Source of the DNA: UBA5336 sp039198685
Lineage (GTDB): Bacteria; Pseudomonadota; Alphaproteobacteria; Caulobacterales; Hyphomonadaceae
DNA length: 19,704 nucleotides
NCBI GenBank assembly: GCA_039198685.1
Contig: JBCCTK010000055.1
Location: 1 to 19,704 of the forward strand
Direction of reading: 5' to 3'
Below are positions 1 through 5,736 of this stretch, piece after piece. A program made the translations under genes and the position numbers. Below the pieces are notes generated by a model, which had not been told where the DNA came from, ran no database searches, and saw nothing but the letters and a program-made list of their open reading frames with translations. Numbering within the stretch: the stretch's first letter is position 1; every line of letters starts with the position of its first letter.

Positions 1-1
1 G

Positions 2-145
2 CGCATGATCGCAGCAGGCGTCGCTGCGAGGTGCCGTCAAGTGATGGGTACGGTCCACGCTATAGAGATTTTCCCACCGATTTGCCCAGATATCAGCCGC
101 AGCACGGCTGCAGACATGGCTCAATTTCTGAAATCGATTACCTGA
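2..145 (+). CDS. 3' end of an unidentified gene (5' end outside window)
   Basis: An open frame enters from the left edge and stops at TGA 143-145, giving 47 C-terminal residues that end in FLKSIT. The segment contains two cysteines, one in ARCRQVMG and one in PPICPDIS. The stop lies 8 bp before a hairpin that would terminate it, which is the layout expected of a real gene convergent with gcrA. The Cys-x(n)-CP pattern followed by a terminal amphipathic helix is loosely reminiscent of Rap1a/Tai-type small periplasmic proteins, but this is a weak impression from too little sequence. I do not assign a function. Another frame is also open through this stretch and runs antisense over gcrA; I consider it a shadow. 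Confidence 0.5.
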   Translation, partial: RMIAAGVAARCRQVMGTVHAIEIFPPICPDISRSTAADMAQFLKSIT

Positions 146-153
146 CACCACGA

Positions 154-183
154 AAAACCGCCTTTCTCTTGAACGGCGGTTTT
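154..183. terminator. Bidirectional intrinsic terminator between the partial gene and gcrA
   Basis: AAAACCGCC (154-162) and GGCGGTTTT (175-183) form a perfect 9-bp stem with a 12-nt loop. On the minus strand the stem is followed by a run of five U, which suits gcrA. On the plus strand it ends in UUUU then CUGAUUC, which suits the partial gene ending at 145. It lies between two convergent genes, exactly where a shared terminator is expected. Confidence 0.85.
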
Positions 184-201
184 CTGATTCAGATGGCTCG
201 A

Positions 202-741
202 CTAGCGCATGCCGCCAGCGATTTTTGGCACGTATTCATAATCATCCTTCTTCTTCCGCTCGCGTTTACGGGCGGGCTGGAAGGCGATTTTCGCATGTTC
301 TGCACAATAGGGGCCATCTACTGCCCGCCGACCACAAAATGCGAAGTTGGGATCAGCGGGATCGCCGATTGGCCATTTACACATAGAAGCAGAGAGATTC
401 AGAACGGTGGCCTTCTTGCCGTCATCCAATTCCAACGGAGGCAGTTTTTCAATCAAGGCGCGCTCGTCCTTGGCGGCTTTCGCGACGCTGGGATTTGCGA
501 TTTTGGGTTCAGGTGTTTTGACCGTTCCATCGGGCAGGACGCGCGGCTTGGGTCGGGCCAGGCGCGGTGGACGTTTCACGGGTCGCGACGGCGTTGCACG
601 GCCCGAAAGGCCAAGGCGATGAACCTTGCCGATGACGGCATTGCGGGTCACTCCGCCGAGTTCCTTTGCGATTTGCGAAGCCGAATGCCCCTCCGCCCAA
701 AGCTTTTTCAGCACGTCCACGCGGTCTTCAGTCCAAGCCAT
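202..741 (-). CDS. gcrA: GcrA cell-cycle regulator
   Basis: This 179-aa protein matches the GcrA family end to end. The N-terminal DNA-binding helix-turn-helix is at residues 1-48 (MAWTEDRVDVLKKLWAEG, then SASQIAKELGG and TRNAVIGKVHRLGLSGRA). A Pro/Arg/Lys-rich linker covers about 50-110. The C-terminal sigma-interacting segment is at 115-155, with CKWPIGDPADPNF and Cys121, Cys136, Cys146 and His149. In Caulobacter, GcrA binds the housekeeping sigma factor and activates promoters carrying CcrM-methylated GANTC sites; it is part of the DnaA-GcrA-CcrM-CtrA circuit. The ATG is preceded by an AAAGGTG Shine-Dalgarno-like stretch. The basic tail (RKRERKKK) is extended. The upstream region holds matching cell-cycle sites, listed separately. 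Family identity is very secure; the regulatory role here is inferred from Caulobacter. Confidence 0.96.
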   Translation of the reverse strand: MAWTEDRVDVLKKLWAEGHSASQIAKELGGVTRNAVIGKVHRLGLSGRATPSRPVKRPPRLARPKPRVLPDGTVKTPEPKIANPSVAKAAKDERALIEKLPPLELDDGKKATVLNLSASMCKWPIGDPADPNFAFCGRRAVDGPYCAEHAKIAFQPARKRERKKKDDYEYVPKIAGGMR

Positions 742-868
742 GGTGCACCTTTCATGCTTCCCGCATCCTAGCGGGCTCTATATTTAGTAACGGCAGACCC
801 CCCGCCGTCGCTCAATGCCTAGATATGGTGCCCTAGGGATTGGTTAACCGCAAGATGCGGTATTGTAG

Positions 869-877
869 TTGTCCACA
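869..877 (+). promoter_or_regulatory. DnaA-box-like site upstream of gcrA
   Basis: TTGTCCACA differs at one position from the classic DnaA box TTATCCACA and lies 128 bp upstream of the gcrA start codon. In Caulobacter, DnaA is known to activate gcrA transcription, so the position makes sense. A single nonamer can occur by chance. Confidence 0.5.
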
Positions 878-890
878 GAAACTAAATATT

Positions 891-895
891 GATTC
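891..895. promoter_or_regulatory. GANTC (CcrM-type) methylation site
   Basis: GATTC is the only GANTC between gcrA and the permease gene, 14 bp from the DnaA-box-like site. GANTC is the target of the CcrM adenine methyltransferase, and methylation state tunes GcrA-dependent promoters in Caulobacter. The site lies close upstream of the candidate permease promoter and could act on either gene. Confidence 0.4.
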
Positions 896-903
896 AGAGA
901 GGC

Positions 904-930
904 GTGACCTGTTTGCCCTCTCGCTAATTC
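904..930 (+). promoter_or_regulatory. Candidate sigma-73-type promoter for the ABC permease
   Basis: GTGACC (904-909) resembles the -35 TTGACG and GCTAATTC (923-930) matches the alphaproteobacterial -10 GCTANAWC at 7 of 8 positions. A gap of 13 bp separates them. Transcription would start near 937, leaving a leader of about 19 nt before the ATG at 956. Confidence 0.4.
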
Positions 931-955
931 AGCTGGCGGGCTCTATGTACGGGTT

Positions 956-1873
956 ATGAGTGACTTAATCGCCGCGTCAGCTGACGTGACCCAGCCTGTG
1001 ACCCTTCCTGAGCCCGCTACGGTTGTTCGCCCGCCGCGCCGCTATGGCGCGTTCAACACGCTCGGCACCTGGACGCTTTTTGCCCGTGAGGTTCGGCGGT
1101 TCCTCAAGGTTTGGATGCAGACGCTTTTTGCACCGGTGATTACGACACTCCTATTCATGACGGTTTTCAAGCTTGCTTTTGGCGACCGGGGTCAACTGAC
1201 GGGGGATTTCGAAGGTCTGGTTTATAATAACTTCCTGGCGCCGGGGCTGATCATTATGGCTGTGCTGCAAAACGCTTTTCAGAACACATCATCGTCACTC
1301 ACCATTTCCAAGGTCCAGGGGAGCCAGGTGGATTTTCTCATGCCACCGCTATCGCCCCTGGAACTCACGGCTGGCTTCATCGCTGGCGCGGCCACACGAG
1401 GCATTATGGTTGGAGCGATTGCTGCGACCGCGATCCACTTTTCGGGGCCGCTGATTTGGCTCGTGACATTCGGCCAGGTGAGTGTCGATAGCTTGGCAAG
1501 CCTGACGATCCAGCATCTTTGGGCCGTGGTCTACTTTGGCGCGGCAGCCGCTATTATCCTGGCTGCACTCGGTGCCATGGGGGGAATTTGGGCCGATAAG
1601 TTTGACCACCTGGCGGCTGTGACCAACTTCGTGATTGTCCCGCTGACCTTCCTGTCCGGCACTTTCTACGACATCAAGGTGATGATCGAGCCCTTCTACA
1701 CCCTCGCTTTGTTCGACCCGTTCTTTTATCTGATCGACGGATTTCGTTATGGCTTCCTGGGCGTTTCCAACAGCAATTTACAAGTCGGTATTTTCGTTAC
1801 GGGCGGCCTTGCGCTTTTATCCTGCGCGCTGGTCTGGTGGATGTTCAAGTCGGGGTATAAATTAAAAGCTTAA
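956..1873 (+). CDS. ABC-2 type transporter permease
   Basis: This 305-aa protein has about six membrane segments (roughly 57-75, 93-110, 139-162, 187-210, 222-240, 275-297) after a hydrophilic N-terminus of about 50 residues. The ABC-2 membrane family signature lies around 130-155 (PLSPLELTAGFIAG then ATRGIM), and the segment FDPFFYLIDGFRYGF near 253-267 is typical of the YadH/NodJ-like exporters. Such permeases dimerise in the inner membrane and export a substrate using a separate ATPase. No ATPase gene is adjacent: the upstream gene is divergent gcrA and the downstream gene is convergent. The partner must be encoded elsewhere, and the substrate cannot be told from sequence. The Shine-Dalgarno is poor. 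Its TAA overlaps the stop of the convergent gene. Confidence 0.88.
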   Translation: MSDLIAASADVTQPVTLPEPATVVRPPRRYGAFNTLGTWTLFAREVRRFLKVWMQTLFAPVITTLLFMTVFKLAFGDRGQLTGDFEGLVYNNFLAPGLIIMAVLQNAFQNTSSSLTISKVQGSQVDFLMPPLSPLELTAGFIAGAATRGIMVGAIAATAIHFSGPLIWLVTFGQVSVDSLASLTIQHLWAVVYFGAAAAIILAALGAMGGIWADKFDHLAAVTNFVIVPLTFLSGTFYDIKVMIEPFYTLALFDPFFYLIDGFRYGFLGVSNSNLQVGIFVTGGLALLSCALVWWMFKSGYKLKA

Positions 1874-2469
1874 CGGTCCAATACCGCATCTACAAAACCC
1901 AGGGCAATTCCGCGACTCCAGTCGGCTTCCCCAGCCAAGCGGGCGATTTCAGTGCCGTTGTTGTCGTAGATAATCGTGGTGGGAAAGCCGCTGGCGCCCG
2001 CAGCGTAGACAATCTCCCATGCTTCCGGCGGGGCCTGGTAGAAGTCCAATACGCCCACGCCAGCGAGTTCATCGAGCCGAAGGCGAGCCTGCTCGCGCAC
2101 TTCGGCTTGGTCGACGCTTATTGCGACGACTTGGAAATCCGAGCTGCCGCGTCCGGTCTGCAAGGCGCCAAGGTGAGGCATTTCACGCTCGCAAGGGCCA
2201 CACCAGGTCGCCCAGAAATTGACCAAAATTGTCCGGCCTTCAAAGTCTGCCAGGGTCAGCGTCTCACCACGGGGCCCTGTGAAAGTCCCTTCTGGGACCG
2301 GCTCGCCAGCGCGCGAGAAATCAAGTGCGGCCAAGTCACCTTCTGCGAATTGCTCCAGGGGGTTGCCGTAGCGCGGCCCACCCGCGCCTGACAGCAAGAC
2401 GTACAAGATCGTCACGGCGCCAATCAGAAATAGGACCAAATAGGCATATCGCATCAGTGGCTTGGGCAT
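1870..2469 (-). CDS. TlpA-family membrane-anchored thiol:disulfide protein
   Basis: This 199-aa protein has one N-terminal membrane anchor (about 8-28) and a periplasmic thioredoxin fold. The active site WATWCGPC has Cys90 and Cys93, and the cis-proline loop GFPTT has Pro163. The pattern FWATWCGPCEREMP is that of TlpA/ResA-like reductases, which keep cysteines of periplasmic targets reduced, for example in cytochrome c or oxidase maturation. GGAG lies 5 nt before the ATG. It is head-to-head with argH with only 42 bp between, an arrangement I know from many alphaproteobacteria. It is convergent with the permease: TAA stops on both strands share the tetranucleotide TTAA at 1870-1873. The specific client is unknown. 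Confidence 0.9.
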   Translation of the reverse strand: MPKPLMRYAYLVLFLIGAVTILYVLLSGAGGPRYGNPLEQFAEGDLAALDFSRAGEPVPEGTFTGPRGETLTLADFEGRTILVNFWATWCGPCEREMPHLGALQTGRGSSDFQVVAISVDQAEVREQARLRLDELAGVGVLDFYQAPPEAWEIVYAAGASGFPTTIIYDNNGTEIARLAGEADWSRGIALGFVDAVLDR

Positions 2470-2511
2470 GATAGCTCCATGGGAACCGAGTTATGACATC
2501 AGGAGCCGCAT

Positions 2512-3915
2512 ATGGCGGGCGAAAGCACCAAAGGCCAGAAAATGTGGGGTGGGCGCTTCGCCGCGGCGCCCAGCGACATCATGGAAGCCATCAACGCCTC
2601 CATCGACGTGGACAGGCGCATGGCCGAAGAAGATGTGGCCGGGTCGCGCGCCCACGCCGACATGCTGGCAGAAATGGACATAATCTCTGCAGCCGACAAT
2701 GAAGCCATCCAGACCGGCCTCGACCAGGTTCTTGAAGAACTGCGCTCGGGGACGTTTCCCTTTGACCGGGCTCTGGAAGACATCCACATGAACATCGAAG
2801 CGCGGCTAAAGTCGCTAGCTGGTGAACCGGCGGGCCGGTTACACACAGCCCGCTCTCGCAATGACCAGGTGGTCACAGATTTTCGTCTATGGACCCGCGG
2901 CGCGCTGAATGAGGCGATGGACCAGCTTCAGGGGTTGCAAGCAGAACTGATCGTGCGGGCCGGGGAGCACGCAGACACGGTCATGCCGGGTTTTACTCAC
3001 CTGCAAACCGCGCAACCCATAACCTTGGGCCATCATTTGTTGGCCTATGTTGAGATGTTTGCGCGCGACCGGGCGCGGCTGTCGGATTGTGCGCTGCGGC
3101 TGAATGAAAGCCCGCTGGGTGCGGCCGCCTTGGCCGGGACGGGTTTTCCAATCGACCGGGACATGACGGCGGAGGCACTGGGTTTTCAGCGTCCTATGGC
3201 CAATTCACTCGATGCTGTCTCAGCGCGCGATTTTGCTTTGGAAGCCCTGTCCGGCCTCTCGATTGCCGCGACACACCTCTCGCGCCTAGCTGAGGAAATT
3301 GTTCTTTGGACCAGTGCCCAGTTCGGCTTTGCCAGCCTTTCTGACGCTTGGTCGACGGGCAGCTCGATCATGCCGCAAAAACGCAACCCGGACGCTGCAG
3401 AACTGATCCGTGCTAAGGCCAGCCTTATTGCGGGGCAGTTCGCGAGTTTGCAGGGCGCGGTAAAAGCTCTTCCGCTGGCCTATGCCAAAGACCTTCAGGA
3501 CGACAAGCAGCTGACTTTCGCCGCCTTTGATACGTTTGACCTGTGTGTGCGCGCCATGGGCGGCATGGTGGAGACCATGACGTTTCACCCTGATGCGATG
3601 CGCATCGCTGCGGCCAAAGGCTTCTCGACTGCGACTGATCTAGCCGATTGGCTTGTTCGGGAGCTCGGTATGGCCTTTCGAGAAGCACATCATGTGACGG
3701 GCGCCCTCGTTGCACTTGCCGAGCGTAGAGTTGTCGAGCTGTCTGAATTGTCATTGGCGGACATGCAGGCTGTGGCGCCAGATATAGATCAGGGCGTGTT
3801 TGACGTCCTTTCCGTGGACCGCTCGGTGGCCAGCCGGGTCTCCTATGGTGGTACGGCCCCTGTTCGCGTGGCCGAACAGGTGGCACAGTGGAAACATAGA
3901 CTCGCATTGGATTGA
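2512..3915 (+). CDS. argH: Argininosuccinate lyase
   Basis: ArgH splits argininosuccinate into arginine and fumarate, the last step of arginine biosynthesis, as a cytosolic homotetramer. The 467-aa length is normal. Family motifs are all present: MWGGRF at 11-16, HTARSRNDQV at 111-120, the TH motif in GFTHLQTAQP (His163), and the superfamily signature GSSIMPQKRNP at 283-293 with the catalytic serine loop. AGGAG at 2501-2505 sits 6 nt before the ATG. It is the first gene of a tight run that continues through the small lipoproteins, lysA and the DUF4175 gene; the next ATG follows its stop by 4 bp. Confidence 0.97.
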   Translation: MAGESTKGQKMWGGRFAAAPSDIMEAINASIDVDRRMAEEDVAGSRAHADMLAEMDIISAADNEAIQTGLDQVLEELRSGTFPFDRALEDIHMNIEARLKSLAGEPAGRLHTARSRNDQVVTDFRLWTRGALNEAMDQLQGLQAELIVRAGEHADTVMPGFTHLQTAQPITLGHHLLAYVEMFARDRARLSDCALRLNESPLGAAALAGTGFPIDRDMTAEALGFQRPMANSLDAVSARDFALEALSGLSIAATHLSRLAEEIVLWTSAQFGFASLSDAWSTGSSIMPQKRNPDAAELIRAKASLIAGQFASLQGAVKALPLAYAKDLQDDKQLTFAAFDTFDLCVRAMGGMVETMTFHPDAMRIAAAKGFSTATDLADWLVRELGMAFREAHHVTGALVALAERRVVELSELSLADMQAVAPDIDQGVFDVLSVDRSVASRVSYGGTAPVRVAEQVAQWKHRLALD

Positions 3916-3919
3916 ACCC

Positions 3920-4171
3920 ATGACCCGATTTTCCAAACCTTTACTTGCCGGCTTCAGCCTCTGCGCGTTGTCTGCCTGTGGATTGCAGGGCGATCTCACG
4001 CGACCGGATCCTCTGTTTGGAAACCCCAGTCAGCTTGAGCCGGCTGAGCCCCTCGATAGGCAGATTACAGATGGGCTTGATGATCTTCAGGAATCCCGCC
4101 GATCGGGGGATGATTCTGATAATCCACCTGATGCAGAGGATGAACTCCTCGGTGGGCCGGACGGTCGGTGA
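3920..4171 (+). CDS. lptM: LptM-like small outer-membrane lipoprotein
   Basis: This is an 83-aa lipoprotein with a signal peptide and the lipobox LSAC, Cys20 being the modified residue. Cys20 is followed by GLQGDL, matching the CGLxGxL signature of the LptM/YifL family (lipoprotein-attachment family PF13627). Gly at +2 predicts outer-membrane sorting. In E. coli LptM helps mature the LPS translocon LptDE. The remainder is an acidic, Pro/Asp-rich tail of low complexity. A longer in-frame reading extends upstream into argH, but the ATG at 3920, 4 bp after the argH stop, gives the correct signal peptide. An LptM-like gene between argH and lysA is common in alphaproteobacteria. Function by homology only. 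Confidence 0.8.
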   Translation: MTRFSKPLLAGFSLCALSACGLQGDLTRPDPLFGNPSQLEPAEPLDRQITDGLDDLQESRRSGDDSDNPPDAEDELLGGPDGR

Positions 4172-4461
4172 GGGCTTTTGCAGCGATGACCCCAGTGTTC
4201 CGTTCTGCCTCATTAATTGCAGTGGTCTCCTTTGTGTTGGTTGGATGTATCCAAATGGAACCTGATGCGTTTCATGTGTCCGCAGTACCGATCTTGGAGG
4301 CCACTCCGGTTGATGCGCCCGTTGAATTCGTTGAACTACGCCTTCGCCGCGGAAACAGCGTGGTCTACAACCGTTTTGGAGGGGAAGTCCCACGCGGGGC
4401 CCCGGTTGAGCCGGTTGAACAGCGTGAGCTGGGCGAAGTTACAACGTCCGGCGCGGGCTGA
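4168..4461 (+). CDS. Small lipoprotein of unknown function
   Basis: This 97-aa lipoprotein has a hydrophobic signal segment (about 12-26) ending in the lipobox LVGC (Cys27, counting from the GTG). The mature part is about 70 residues, contains VEFVELRLRRGNSVVYNR and ends in a Pro/Glu-rich tail. I do not recognise a family. The GTG at 4168 overlaps the TGA of the preceding lipoprotein gene (GTGA), implying translational coupling. An ATG at 4186 is an equally possible start and gives a more typical signal length. lysA follows after 9 bp, so it is part of the same operon. Two consecutive small lipoproteins in this slot is more than the single one I expect. Confidence 0.72.
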   Translation: MRAFAAMTPVFRSASLIAVVSFVLVGCIQMEPDAFHVSAVPILEATPVDAPVEFVELRLRRGNSVVYNRFGGEVPRGAPVEPVEQRELGEVTTSGAG

Positions 4462-4470
4462 CCCTCACCG

Positions 4471-5736
4471 ATGCACCATTTCTCTTATTCCCAAGGCCGG
4501 TTGACCTGTGAAAGCGTAACCCTCGCTGAAATCGCTGAGGCTGTTGGAACGCCTTGCTACGTCTACTCCACCGCGACGCTCGATCGCCACGTTCGTGTAA
4601 TCATGGAGGCGGTGAAGGATATCAATTGCCTGGTTGCGTATTCGGTCAAAGCCAATGGGAATCTTTCTGTATTGGCCACCTTGGCGGCTCAAGGTGCAGG
4701 CGCCGATGTCGTGAGTGGCGGTGAACTCCTGCGGGCTCGTCGCGCAGGAATCGCTGCGTCAAAGATCGTCTTTTCCGGTGTTGGCAAAACCCGCTCGGAG
4801 ATGGAACTTGGGCTAGAAGAGGGGATCTACCAGTTCAATGTGGAGAGCCTGGCTGAATTGAGGGCGCTATCTGGCGTTGCAGTCTCACTGAAGCGCGTTG
4901 CGCCGGTGGCCATTCGCGTGAATCCGGACGTGGCTGCGGGGGGCCATCCGAATATCTCGACCGGCAAGGCCGGGGATAAATTCGGGGTCGCTTGGCGTGA
5001 CGCAGATGCGATTTTCGCTGAAGCCGCCCGTCTCCCCGGAATAGAAATTGTTGGCGTAGACGTCCATATCGGAAGTCAAATCGGCGCTTTGGCACCCATG
5101 CGGGCCGCCTTTGAAAAGACACTCGATTTGGCAAAGAAACTGCGTGCCCAAGGACACGATATTCGACGGGTGGATCTGGGCGGGGGGCTCGGTGTCCCCT
5201 ATACAGAAGGCGATCAGCCGGCAACTCCCGCCGACTATGCCGAGATGATCCGAGATGTGGTCGGTGATTTCGATGTCGACTTGGTGTTGGAGCCGGGACG
5301 GGTCATTGCGGCCAATGCGGGCATATTGCTTACCCAGGCACTCTACAAAAAGACCGCCCCAGACCGGACATTCCTTATCCTTGATGCAGGCATGAATGAT
5401 CTCATGCGTCCGGCGCTTTATGGCGCTCACCATGATATCTTGCCGCTCAATGAAGCGGTCGCCCAAGCCCATGGATGCATTTATGACATCGTCGGCCCAA
5501 TCTGCGAGTCGACGGATAAGTTTGCAACGGCGCGGTCCATGGCTGAAGTTGCCGAGGGTGATCTTCTCGCCATAATGTCATCAGGTGCCTATGGCGCCGT
5601 GCTTTCGTCGCAATACAATGCCAGGCCATTGGTTCCTGAAGTGCTTGTGAAAGGAGATTCCTGGCACACTGTCCGCCGCAGGCCCACATTTGAAGAGATG
5701 ATAGAATTGGAAGCGTTGCCCGATTGGCTAAGCTAA
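4471..5736 (+). CDS. lysA: Diaminopimelate decarboxylase
   Basis: LysA removes CO2 from meso-diaminopimelate to make L-lysine, using PLP. The 421-aa length is standard. The N-terminal alanine-racemase-like barrel holds the PLP lysine in YSVKANGN (Lys60), HIGSQ at 199-203, the phosphate-binding glycine run GGGLG at 237-241 and EPGR at 274-277. The C-terminal beta domain has GPICESTDKF with the substrate-binding Cys345-Glu346 and SGAYGAVLSSQYN at 371-383. The ATG sits 9 bp after the preceding stop with no clear Shine-Dalgarno, so translation is probably coupled. The downstream gene overlaps its 3' end by 13 bp. Confidence 0.97.
   Translation: MHHFSYSQGRLTCESVTLAEIAEAVGTPCYVYSTATLDRHVRVIMEAVKDINCLVAYSVKANGNLSVLATLAAQGAGADVVSGGELLRARRAGIAASKIVFSGVGKTRSEMELGLEEGIYQFNVESLAELRALSGVAVSLKRVAPVAIRVNPDVAAGGHPNISTGKAGDKFGVAWRDADAIFAEAARLPGIEIVGVDVHIGSQIGALAPMRAAFEKTLDLAKKLRAQGHDIRRVDLGGGLGVPYTEGDQPATPADYAEMIRDVVGDFDVDLVLEPGRVIAANAGILLTQALYKKTAPDRTFLILDAGMNDLMRPALYGAHHDILPLNEAVAQAHGCIYDIVGPICESTDKFATARSMAEVAEGDLLAIMSSGAYGAVLSSQYNARPLVPEVLVKGDSWHTVRRRPTFEEMIELEALPDWLS

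Larger units (their letters stand above)
742..955. promoter_or_regulatory. Divergent gcrA / ABC permease control region
   Basis: This 214-bp gap separates two divergent genes. It contains a DnaA-box-like nonamer (869-877), one GANTC site (891-895), the palindrome GGTTAACC (842-849) with a CtrA-like TTAACC half-site on each strand, and an adjoining inverted repeat ACCGCA-AGA-TGCGGT (847-861). It also holds a small inverted repeat CCCGC-N6-GCGGG (760-775) just upstream of gcrA and the 11-bp direct repeat GCGGGCTCTAT (771-781 and 936-946). A plausible promoter for the permease is listed separately; I could not fix one for gcrA. Confidence 0.6.

Noticed and set aside
31..771. Long plus-strand open frame (246 codons) across gcrA
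   Set aside because: It is antisense to gcrA, whose family match is full length; the product has no recognisable domain and low-complexity Arg/Gly stretches typical of a shadow frame.
3425..3999. Minus-strand frames antisense to the argH 3' end
   Set aside because: They are shadows of argH; products are Arg/Pro/Gln-rich without domains.
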